From: a bacterium
GTDB lineage: Bacteria; Oederibacteriota; JAJYGY01
Assembly: GCA_021790555.1 (NCBI GenBank)
Contig: JAJYGY010000037.1
Span: 1-6,485 of the forward strand
DNA length: 6,485 nt
Reading direction: 5' to 3'
Under the pieces are notes generated by a model. It made no database searches, was not told where the DNA came from, and saw only the letters and a list, made by a program, of their open reading frames with translations. The position numbers were made by a program, and so were the translations under genes. Positions 1 through 5,151 of this stretch are shown here, piece by piece. Position 1 is the stretch's first letter. Each line of letters begins with the position of its first letter.

Positions 1-908
1 TGAAGGAAGAGACGGTGCTGCCCAGCAGCGGGCACGAATCCTTCGCGGCCGCGGCCAGGGCCTTCATCGGCCGCGGCGGGGCGGAGGTGGAGGCGGCCTG
101 CCTGGGCGTGGCCGGGCCGGTGCTGGACGGGCGCGCCAAGATCCACAACCTGCCCTGGGTGCTGGACGCCGCCCGGCTGCGCGGGGACCTGGGCGTCCCC
201 CGGGTGGTGCTCATCAACGACCTGGAGGCCAACGCCTACGGCATGGAATGGCTGGAGGACAAGGACTACTTCACCCTGCAGACGGGCCGGCCGGTGGAGG
301 GAGGCAACCAGGCCCTGATCGCGGCCGGCACCGGGCTGGGCGAGGCCGGCCTGATCAGGGTGGAGGGGCGCACCCACGTGTGCGCCTCGGAAGGCGGCCA
401 CGTGGACTTCGCCCCGGCCGACGACCTGCAGGTGGGGCTGATGAAGCACCTGCAGAGGGAATTCAGGCGCGTCAGCTACCAGATGATCCTTTCCGGGCCC
501 GGCTTTTTGCGCGTCTACGGCTACCTGAAGGAGGCGGGGCCGGACCGGGAGCCGGACTGGCTGGCCCGCGAGATGGCGGGCCCCGATCCCGCCCGGGCCC
601 TGGCCCAGGCCGGCCTGGAAGGGAAGTGCCCCCTGGCCGAGCGCGCCCTCAGCCTCTTCCTGGACATCTACGGCGCCGAAACCGGCAACACGGCCCTGAA
701 GTTCCTTTCCACCGGCGGCGTCTTCATCGGGGGCGGCATCGCGCCGGCCCTGCTTCCCGCCATCCGGCGGGGCGGATTCATGGAAGCCTTCCTGGCCAAG
801 GACCGCGTGCGCGGGCTCCTGGAGGGGATTCCGGTGAAGGTGATCCTCAACGACAAGGCGGCCCTGCTGGGGGCGGCCTGCCACGCCCTGCGGACGGCGC
901 TGCCGTAG
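1..908 (+). CDS. glk: Glucokinase, 3' part (5' end outside window)
   Basis: ATP-dependent glucokinase of the bacterial Glk (ROK-unrelated, E. coli Glk) family; it phosphorylates glucose to glucose-6-phosphate in the cytoplasm. The frame is open to the left edge (first full codon at position 3), giving about 301 visible residues against a usual 320-340. The missing part is the N-terminal strand with the ATP-phosphate DxGGTN motif. Visible family motifs in order are GVAGPV (sugar domain), LINDLEA with the catalytic Asp codon at 219-221, the AAGTGLGEA phosphate-binding loop near 320-345, SEGGHVDFAP (sugar-binding Glu/His), LSGPG and GGVFIGGGIAP. The C-terminus NDKAALLGAACHAL matches the family end, so the 3' end is complete. 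The GTG at 15 is an internal Val codon, since homology continues upstream of it. It lies 45 nt before pgl in the same direction and is probably co-transcribed with it. High confidence in family. Confidence 0.95.
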   Translation, partial: KEETVLPSSGHESFAAAARAFIGRGGAEVEAACLGVAGPVLDGRAKIHNLPWVLDAARLRGDLGVPRVVLINDLEANAYGMEWLEDKDYFTLQTGRPVEGGNQALIAAGTGLGEAGLIRVEGRTHVCASEGGHVDFAPADDLQVGLMKHLQREFRRVSYQMILSGPGFLRVYGYLKEAGPDREPDWLAREMAGPDPARALAQAGLEGKCPLAERALSLFLDIYGAETGNTALKFLSTGGVFIGGGIAPALLPAIRRGGFMEAFLAKDRVRGLLEGIPVKVILNDKAALLGAACHALRTALP

Positions 909-940
909 CGGTTCAACCCCGCCCGCCGGGCGGGCCAAGG

Positions 941-947
941 AAGGAGG
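941..947 (+). promoter_or_regulatory. Shine-Dalgarno of pgl
   Basis: AAGGAGG lies 6 nt before the ATG at 954 and fixes that start. A short GC hairpin (GCCCGC at 921-926 with GCGGGC at 930-935) precedes it in the glk-pgl gap. There is no T run after it, so it does not look like a terminator. Confidence 0.8.
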
Positions 948-953
948 CCAGCC

Positions 954-1721
954 ATGCCGGGGATCCGGCCGAAGATCGAGGTGTTCGAGGACGACGAGGC
1001 CCTGGCCCAGGCCGCGGCCGAGCGGTTCCTGAAGGAGGCCGAGCGGGCCGTGGCCGAAAGGGACGCCTTCCGCGTGGCGCTTTCCGGCGGCAGGACGCCC
1101 TTGAAGCTGTTCCGCCGGCTGCGCATCGACTGGCGCAAGGCCAAGCGGCCCGAGCTTCCCTGGAAGAAGACGCACTTCTTCTGGGGGGACGAGCGCCACG
1201 TGCCGCCGGAATCCCTGGACAACAACTACCGGGCCGCCTACGCCGTGTTCCTTTCGCGCATGCCCGTGCCGCAGGACCAGATCCACCGCGTGCTTTCCGA
1301 GTTTCCCCAGGCCGAGAAGGCGGCCGAGGCCTATTCCCGCGAGATCGAGGCCTGCTTCTCGCTCGGCAAGGGCGAGTGGCCCCGCTTCGACCTGGTGCTG
1401 CTTGGCATGGGGGCGGACGGGCACACGGCCTCGCTGTTCCCCCAGGCCCCCGTGCTGAAGGAGACGGCCAGGCTTTGCGTGGGATACTGGGCCCGGGGGG
1501 CCAACGCCACCCGCATCACCCTGACCCCGCCGGTCTTCAACCGGGCGCGCCGGGTGTGGTTCCTGGTGAGCGGGGCGGACAAGGCCGAGACCCTGAAGCA
1601 GGTCCTGGAAGGGGAGCCCAGGCCGGAAAACCTGCCGGCCCAGATCATCCAGCCGGAATCCGGCGAACTGGTGTGGATGGTGGACCGCGCCGCCGCCGCG
1701 CGCCTGCGGCCCGCCGCCTAG
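954..1721 (+). CDS. pgl: 6-phosphogluconolactonase (DevB/SOL type)
   Basis: Cytoplasmic enzyme that hydrolyses 6-phosphoglucono-delta-lactone to 6-phosphogluconate, the second step of the oxidative pentose phosphate and Entner-Doudoroff routes. At 255 residues it has the usual length for the DevB/NagB-like Pgl family, which is distinct from the beta-propeller YbhE type. Visible motifs are SGGRTP (44-49, phosphate loop), WGDERHVP (77-84), DNNYR (89-93) and LLGMGADGHTASLFP (149-163). The His of the DGHTAS motif is the residue usually proposed as general base in this family. The start is supported by a strong Shine-Dalgarno 6 nt upstream. The gene follows glk by 45 nt, which fits a glucose-6-phosphate oxidation operon; the intervening enzyme, glucose-6-phosphate dehydrogenase (zwf), is not in the window and may lie to the left. 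It ends with TAG. Confidence 0.96.
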   Translation: MPGIRPKIEVFEDDEALAQAAAERFLKEAERAVAERDAFRVALSGGRTPLKLFRRLRIDWRKAKRPELPWKKTHFFWGDERHVPPESLDNNYRAAYAVFLSRMPVPQDQIHRVLSEFPQAEKAAEAYSREIEACFSLGKGEWPRFDLVLLGMGADGHTASLFPQAPVLKETARLCVGYWARGANATRITLTPPVFNRARRVWFLVSGADKAETLKQVLEGEPRPENLPAQIIQPESGELVWMVDRAAAARLRPAA

Positions 1722-1873
1722 CCCCCGCGGCCGCGGCGGCCCGGAAAAGGCTGGCCGGGCGGCGGACCAGAAACTATAATGGGCCCTGAATTTTCGCCAA
1801 GGCCCCCGGCGGTCCGGTCCACCCGGCTTTCCCGGACGGCGCCGCCGATTCCCCCTGCCGCGAGCGTTCCACG
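1722..1873 (+). other. pgl-mlaE intergenic region / mlaE leader
   Basis: This 152-nt spacer separates the glucose genes from the mla operon. It holds a perfect 12-bp palindrome CCGCGGCCGCGG (1725-1736), a consensus -10 box (1775-1780) and a possible imperfect hairpin in the leader: GGCGGTCCGG at 1808-1817 pairs with CCGGA (1832-1836) and CCGCC (1842-1846), leaving a 5-nt bulge. No small gene is supported here. The mlaE frame is open back to a stop at 1787-1789 but contains no ATG, GTG or TTG before 1874. Confidence 0.6.
1751..1780 (+). promoter_or_regulatory. Putative sigma70-type promoter for mlaEFD
   Basis: A perfect TATAAT at 1775-1780 sits in a rare AT-richer patch of a very GC-rich spacer, just upstream of the mla operon. 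The best -35 candidate is CTGGCC (1751-1756; 3 of 6 matches to TTGACA) with an 18-nt spacer. Transcription would start near 1787, giving a leader of roughly 87 nt before mlaE. The -10 is convincing by sequence and position; the -35 is weak. Confidence 0.55.
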
Positions 1874-2635
1874 TTGAACGGATTCCTTAAAAAAGCCAGG
1901 CAGGTCGTCCTCGGCCTGGGCGATTTCGCCACCTTCTCCTTCCGCAGCACCGCCCTGGGCATCACCCACCCCCTGCGCCTTTCCGAGGTGGTGGAAAACG
2001 CCTACACCCTGGGGATCCAGAGCCTGCCGGTGATCCTCTTCACCGGCTTCTTCGCCGGGCTTTCCAACGTCCTGTTCCTTCAGGGCGAGCTGGAGCAGTA
2101 CGGCGCCAAGATCACCCTGGGCAGGGTCATCGGGGTGACGGCCGTGCGCGAACTGGGCCCCCTGGTGGTGGCCCTGATGCTGACGGGCAGGGTGGGCGCG
2201 GCCATCGCGGCCGAGCTGGGCAGCATGAAGATCGGCAACCAGGTCGACGCCATCACCGCCCTGGGCCAGGACCCGGAGCGCAAGCTGGCCACGCCCCGCG
2301 TCTGGGCCCTGACCCTGATCTCGCCGGTGCTGACGGTCTTCTGCGTTTTGGCCAACCTGGTGGGCGGCTGGGTGGTGGCCACGGTGGATTCCGGGATGTA
2401 CTGGTACCAGGCCCAGATGGCCCTGTACTGGCGGCACGTGTCCTCGGGCCTCTTCAAGCCCTTCGTGTTCGGCTGGCTGATCGCCACGGTGGCCTGCTAC
2501 TTCGGCCTGCGCACCGAAAACGGGGTGCGGGGCGTCGGCAACGCGGTTTCGCGGGCCGTGGTCACCTGCTGCATCCTCATCTTCGTCTCCAACGCGCTGA
2601 TGGGGCTGATCTTCATCGCGCTGTACGGGCTGTAG
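1874..2635 (+). CDS. mlaE: MlaE-type lipid ABC transporter permease
   Basis: Inner-membrane permease of the MlaFEDB-type phospholipid transporter (MlaE/YrbE, DUF140 family), which moves lipids between the inner membrane and the MCE protein. The 253 residues match the family length (about 260). After an amphipathic N-terminus come hydrophobic segments at about 50-70, 95-115, 143-170, 193-212 and 228-251. Family landmarks are RELGP (92-96), GRVGAAIAAELGSMKIGNQVDAI (105-127) with the following LGQDP (130-134), and the C-terminal GVRGVGNAVSRAVV. The start is TTG at 1874. No ATG or GTG exists upstream in frame before a stop at 1787-1789, and the next downstream candidates would cut into the conserved part. 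No good Shine-Dalgarno precedes the TTG, so initiation may be weak or structure-dependent. It is first gene of mlaEFD, 14 nt before mlaF, and ends with TAG. Confidence 0.93.
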   Translation: MNGFLKKARQVVLGLGDFATFSFRSTALGITHPLRLSEVVENAYTLGIQSLPVILFTGFFAGLSNVLFLQGELEQYGAKITLGRVIGVTAVRELGPLVVALMLTGRVGAAIAAELGSMKIGNQVDAITALGQDPERKLATPRVWALTLISPVLTVFCVLANLVGGWVVATVDSGMYWYQAQMALYWRHVSSGLFKPFVFGWLIATVACYFGLRTENGVRGVGNAVSRAVVTCCILIFVSNALMGLIFIALYGL

Positions 2636-2649
2636 GAAAGGGTGGCGGC

Positions 2650-3414
2650 ATGCTCGAATTCCGCAACGTCGATTTTTCCTACGGCAGGCAGCCGGTGTTG
2701 AAGGACGTCACCTTCTCGGTGGCCAAGCGCGAGACCCTGGTGATCCTGGGCGGTTCCGGCTCGGGCAAGAGCACCATCCTCCGGCTGCTGCTGGGGCTCA
2801 TCGAGGCCGATTCCGGGAACATCCTGGTGGACGGCCAGGACATCACCCAGTACCGCCACGCCGAGATGGTGGAGCTGCGCAAGAAGATGGGCATGGTCTT
2901 CCAGGAAGGGGCCCTGTTCGACTCGCTGACGGTCGGCGAGAACGTGGGCTATTTCCTGCTGGAGCACGGCTTCCGGGGAAGGAAGCACGGCGTCGAGGTG
3001 GAGGAGAAGGTCCGCGAGATGCTCAAGCTGGTGGGCCTGGAGCACACCCTGGACATGATGCCCGACGAGTTGTCGGGCGGCATGCGCAGGCGCGTGGCCA
3101 CGGCCCGCAGCCTCATCTACGAGCCGGAATTCATGCTCTACGACGAGCCCACCACGGGCCTGGATCCGGCCACCTGCGAAAGCCTGTGCGACCTGGTCAA
3201 CGACGTGAAGCGCTACCGGGCGGTGTCCTCCATCTTCGTCACCCACAACCTCGACGACGCCTGGCGCGTGGCGGACCATTTCCTGCTGCTGCGCCAGGGG
3301 CGGGTGCTGTGGAGCGGCACGGCCGGGGAACTGCGGGAGCGCCCCGAGGACACGCTGAGGCGGTTTTTCCAGGGCGAGGTCCTGGAGGGCCTGGGGGGCC
3401 GCCAGGCCCCCTGA
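2650..3414 (+). CDS. mlaF: MlaF-type lipid ABC transporter ATP-binding protein
   Basis: Cytoplasmic ATPase that powers the MlaE permease. The 254-residue ABC domain is complete: Walker A GGSGSGKST (34-42), Q-loop Gln85 in VFQEGALFDSLTVGENV (the FQ-x-GALFDSL form is typical of MlaF), signature LSGGMRRRVATARSL (141-155), Walker B FMLYDEP (161-167, with Asp165 and Glu166), D-loop GLD (170-172) and switch His199 in VTHN. All catalytic residues are present, so the ATPase should be functional. The start ATG is preceded by a purine-rich GGAAAGGG stretch at about 8 nt. It lies 14 nt downstream of mlaE and is surely co-transcribed; mlaD follows after 83 nt. No MlaB (STAS) partner is visible in the window. 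Confidence 0.95.
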   Translation: MLEFRNVDFSYGRQPVLKDVTFSVAKRETLVILGGSGSGKSTILRLLLGLIEADSGNILVDGQDITQYRHAEMVELRKKMGMVFQEGALFDSLTVGENVGYFLLEHGFRGRKHGVEVEEKVREMLKLVGLEHTLDMMPDELSGGMRRRVATARSLIYEPEFMLYDEPTTGLDPATCESLCDLVNDVKRYRAVSSIFVTHNLDDAWRVADHFLLLRQGRVLWSGTAGELRERPEDTLRRFFQGEVLEGLGGRQAP

Positions 3415-3497
3415 AGGAGCGAGGAGACAAACCTGCGAGGAAGGACGGCCGTCCCCGGAAGGGGCGGCCGCCGGCCTCCCACGCGAGGGTGTGAGAG
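3415..3497 (+). other. mlaF-mlaD spacer with stable hairpin
   Basis: This 83-nt gap is large compared with the 14-nt mlaE-mlaF gap. GGCCG (3447-3451) and CCCC (3453-3456) pair with GGGG (3461-3464) and CGGCC (3465-3469), leaving T3452 bulged and closing on a GGAA (GNRA-type) tetraloop at 3457-3460. The palindromes GGACGGCCGTCC (3443-3454) and GGCGGCCGCC (3463-3472) overlap it. No T run follows, so it is not a classical terminator; it could be an mRNA stability or translation-control element. The ribosome-binding site for mlaD is probably GAGGGTG (3485-3491), 6 nt before the ATG. CCTC (3475-3478) could pair with its GAGG. Confidence 0.5.
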
Positions 3498-3761
3498 ATG
3501 AAACGGAGCCTGCGGCTCGCCAAAATGAACTTCCAGGTGGGGATCCTGGTCGCCATCGCCCTGGTCATCGTGCTGGTGGTGCTGCTGTTCCCCAACCGGG
3601 GCCTCAACCCCCTGGCTTCGCGCTTCGTGCTCTACGGCCGTTTCGACGACGTGGCCGGGCTGAAGCGCGACGCGCCGGTCTATTTTTCGGGCGTGGAGGT
3701 GGGCGAGGTGGATTCGGTGGACTTCCTTCCGCCCGGTTCGGACCACCGCCTGCAGGTGTAG
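3498..3761 (+). CDS. MlaD N-terminal fragment (anchor and first half of MCE domain)
   Basis: Conventional translation gives 87 residues: a short basic N-terminus, one transmembrane helix (about 13-31) and the first MCE strands (FVLYGRFDDVAGLKRDAPVYFSGVEVGEV), ending at the TAG. Alone it lacks the rest of the MCE barrel, including the GLLGD element, and would not form a hexameric MCE ring. See the whole-gene entry for the alternatives. Confidence 0.75.
   Translation: MKRSLRLAKMNFQVGILVAIALVIVLVVLLFPNRGLNPLASRFVLYGRFDDVAGLKRDAPVYFSGVEVGEVDSVDFLPPGSDHRLQV
3759..3761 (+). other. In-frame amber codon within mlaD
   Basis: The context is CAG GTG TAG ATC GAG. The frame before and after is identical (both at multiples of three from 3498) and MCE homology runs through without a gap. 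A single C-to-T change of a Gln codon therefore explains it better than a frameshift or insertion. Confidence 0.85.
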
Positions 3762-3767
3762 ATCGAG

Positions 3768-4721
3768 GTGGAGCGCGCCGTGCGGCCCTTCCTGCGCCAG
3801 GGCACGGTCATGCGCATCATCTCCATGGGCCTGCTGGGCGACATGTTCATCGAGCTGACCCCGGGCACCCCCGGCCAGCCGCCCCTGCGCAGCGGCGAAC
3901 TGATCGCCTCGCGGGAACACCAGGACACCCTGGCCCAGGTGCCGGTGCTGGAGGAACAGGTGCGCACCCTGCTGGCCAGGGCCAACCAGCTGGTGCTCTA
4001 CGCCCAGTCGCGGGACAGCTCGGTGGGCCGCCTCTTCCGCGACGACGAGCTCTACGCGCAGATGGTCGACGCGGTCAAGCAGCTGCGCCTGGCGGCGGTG
4101 CGCATCGGCCAGGTGGGCCAGAACGTCAACGAGACCATCCTGGACCCCCAGACCAAGCAGGAGGTGCGCGCCACCATGGCCTCGGTGAGCAGGGTGGCCG
4201 GGGTGGTGCAGAAGTTCGCCGACAAGATCGACCGGGTGCGGTTCTACCTGGACGCGGGCATGAACAAGTACGGGGGCACGCAGTTCGCGGGCCTGGCCGA
4301 CCTGAGAGTCGTGCCCAACCCGGACCGCTACTACATGGCGGGGGTGGAATACTTCAACCTGACCAACAGCGCCACGACCGACTCCAACAACGGCCAGTAC
4401 GGCCTGGACGCGCAGCTGGGCTTCCGGGCCCTGGATACGCCGCTGTTCCTGTGGGGAGGCCTGAAGCGCACCTACCTGGCCGCCGGGCTCAACGCCGACC
4501 TGCTGGGAGACCGCCTGGCCCTGGACGCCACCACCTACCAGTTCGGCAGGCCCACCCTGCAGCTGGACCTGGGCGCCCAGGTGCATTTCCTCCGCTCCTT
4601 CGCCCTGCAGGCCGGGGCGGACGACGCCCTGCTGGCGCCGATGTACTACGGCGGATTCACCTTGACCTACAACGACGAGGACCTGGCCTCGGTGCTGATG
4701 AAGTTCTACACCGGGCTGTGA
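3768..4721 (+). CDS. MlaD C-terminal fragment (rest of MCE, helix, barrel-like domain)
   Basis: The reading frame after the TAG gives 317 residues if translation restarts at GTG 3768. An AGGTG (3754-3758) 9 nt upstream could act as a weak Shine-Dalgarno for reinitiation. Content in order: the second half of the MCE domain with SMGLLGDMFIEL (19-30); a charged, mostly helical stretch without Pro-rich breaks (about 45-170); then from about 170 a series of alternating polar/hydrophobic strands such as RYYMAGVEYFNL, LDAQLGFRAL, PLFLWGGLKRTYLAAGLNADLL, LQLDLGAQVHFL and YYGGFTLTYND. These are typical of a small outer-membrane barrel, as known for long MCE proteins of some diderms. There is no signal peptide or anchor, so as a separate product it would stay in the cytoplasm, which argues for one ancestral gene. 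Confidence 0.7.
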   Translation: MERAVRPFLRQGTVMRIISMGLLGDMFIELTPGTPGQPPLRSGELIASREHQDTLAQVPVLEEQVRTLLARANQLVLYAQSRDSSVGRLFRDDELYAQMVDAVKQLRLAAVRIGQVGQNVNETILDPQTKQEVRATMASVSRVAGVVQKFADKIDRVRFYLDAGMNKYGGTQFAGLADLRVVPNPDRYYMAGVEYFNLTNSATTDSNNGQYGLDAQLGFRALDTPLFLWGGLKRTYLAAGLNADLLGDRLALDATTYQFGRPTLQLDLGAQVHFLRSFALQAGADDALLAPMYYGGFTLTYNDEDLASVLMKFYTGL

Positions 4722-4736
4722 GGCCCCTCACTTTTT
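4718..4736 (+). terminator. Compact intrinsic terminator after mlaD
   Basis: GTGAG (4718-4722) pairs with CTCAC (4727-4731) across a GCCC loop and is followed directly by TTTTT (4732-4736). The stem is short (5 bp), so strength is uncertain. It overlaps both the mlaD TGA and the stop codon of the convergent gene. No T run is present in the opposite direction, so it would serve only the mla transcript. Confidence 0.5.
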
Positions 4737-5045
4737 CGGCTTGGCGGAGCGGGCGCAGTCGCGGCAGAAGCGGCCCGAGTCGACGGGCCGGCCGCAGGAC
4801 TGGCATTTCGGCTTGTAGGCGTCCTTGGCCACTTTCAGGCTGCCTTTTTGCAGCAGCTTCAGCACCAGCTTGGGCTCCACGCCGGTGGCCGCGGCGATGA
4901 GGTCGATGTTGGACCCGGGATGGCCCTTGAGGTATTCCAGTACCTTCTCGTACTGCCTTTCGCGCTGGCCCCGGCAGGCGTAGCAGGTGTCAAAGGCGCT
5001 CAACAGCACCGTCCGCCCGCAGATTTCGCAAACCCCCGTCCCCAT
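4728..5045 (-). CDS. Small double zinc-ribbon protein with HTH-like middle (YvyF-like)
   Basis: A 105-residue cytoplasmic protein. An N-terminal zinc ribbon has C6-x2-C9 and C21-x2-C24. A basic helix (25-40) leads into a helix-turn-helix-like segment (about 35-71: EYLKGHPGSNIDLIAAATGVEPKLVLKLLQKGSL), and a C-terminal ribbon has C81-x2-C84 and C94-x2-C97. The tail is Lys-rich. This order resembles the flagellar-operon-associated YvyF/TIGR03826-type proteins, but no flagellar gene is nearby. A role as a nucleic-acid-binding regulator is inference. The ATG at 5045 is fixed by a strong Shine-Dalgarno 8 nt upstream. It converges on mlaD with 6 nt between stop codons, and no own terminator is visible. 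It appears to be a single-gene transcript, because a strong terminator separates it from the upstream minus-strand genes. Confidence 0.85.
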   Translation of the reverse strand: MGTGVCEICGRTVLLSAFDTCYACRGQRERQYEKVLEYLKGHPGSNIDLIAAATGVEPKLVLKLLQKGSLKVAKDAYKPKCQSCGRPVDSGRFCRDCARSAKPKK

Positions 5046-5053
5046 CGCAAAGC

Positions 5054-5072
5054 CCTCCTCACCCCCATTTTA
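5054..5072 (-). promoter_or_regulatory. Extended -10 promoter and Shine-Dalgarno of the zinc-ribbon gene
   Basis: On the minus strand, TAAAAT (5072-5067; 5 of 6 matches to TATAAT) is directly preceded by TGG (an extended -10 TGn). GGAGG (5058-5054) follows, 8 nt before the ATG. Transcription would start near 5060, giving a very short leader. The -35 position falls in the A/T tract of the upstream terminator and matches the consensus poorly. Confidence 0.55.
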
Positions 5073-5080
5073 CCAGGCTG

Positions 5081-5123
5081 GACGCGCAAAAAAAGCCCTT
5101 TTCACAAGGGCTTTTTTCGCGTC
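5081..5123 (-). terminator. Strong, potentially bidirectional intrinsic terminator
   Basis: GCCCTT (5095-5100) pairs with AAGGGC (5106-5111) around a 5-nt loop. The stem extends through A6 (5089-5094) with T6 (5112-5117), and after a 2-nt bulge through GACGCG (5081-5086) with CGCGTC (5118-5123). Read on the minus strand, the GC stem is followed by seven U, the classical form, 29 nt after the stop of the membrane-protein gene. The mirror T6 would also stop plus-strand transcription. Confidence 0.9.
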
Positions 5124-5151
5124 CGGAGGCCTTCCGGTTGGAACGCGGGTT

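Larger units (their letters stand above)
3498..4721 (+). pseudogene. mlaD: MlaD-type MCE protein, interrupted by in-frame TAG
   Basis: MCE-domain lipid-binding component of the MlaEFD transporter. The frame runs from ATG 3498 to TGA 4719-4721 and would encode 407 residues, but codon 88 (3759-3761) is TAG. Upstream are a basic N-terminus, one membrane anchor (about 13-31) and the first half of the MCE domain, including YFSGVEVGEVDSV. Downstream the same frame continues at once with IEVERAVRPFLRQGTVMRIISMGLLGDMFIEL, the second half of the MCE fold. About 120 mostly helical residues then lead into a Tyr/Gly-rich alternating stretch (about 255-407) like an outer-membrane beta-barrel. The length is about twice that of E. 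coli MlaD (183 residues). Codon 88 would be explained by CAG to TAG (Gln). This may be a true nonsense mutation, a sequencing or assembly error, or suppression. glk, pgl and mlaE all end with TAG, which argues against general amber recoding. Confidence 0.8.

Noticed and set aside
1725..1736. CCGCGGCCGCGG palindrome as a terminator for pgl or an operator
   Set aside because: There is no T run after it, and such palindromes arise easily in this composition; no second copy was seen near the mla promoter.
248..1789. Long open frame (513 codons) across glk and pgl in another plus-strand frame
   Set aside because: It is Gly/Arg/Pro/Ala-rich low-complexity translation typical of a GC-rich shadow and overlaps two genes with clear family motifs.
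3759..3761. Pyrrolysine or general amber reassignment
   Set aside because: glk, pgl and mlaE end with TAG in this window, and an MCE fold has no known need for pyrrolysine. It is kept only as a low-probability alternative.
3213..4586. Long minus-strand open frame (457 codons) opposite mlaF and mlaD
   Set aside because: Its His/Gln/Val/Gly-rich composition without domains is the antisense shadow of GC-rich codons; mlaF and mlaD have real motifs on the plus strand.
3491..4900. Open plus-strand frame of 469 codons overlapping mlaD without the internal stop
   Set aside because: It is Pro/Gly/Arg/Ala-rich with no recognisable domain and would overlap the interrupted mlaD frame. The MCE motifs are all in the frame starting at 3498, so this is not a frameshift rescue.
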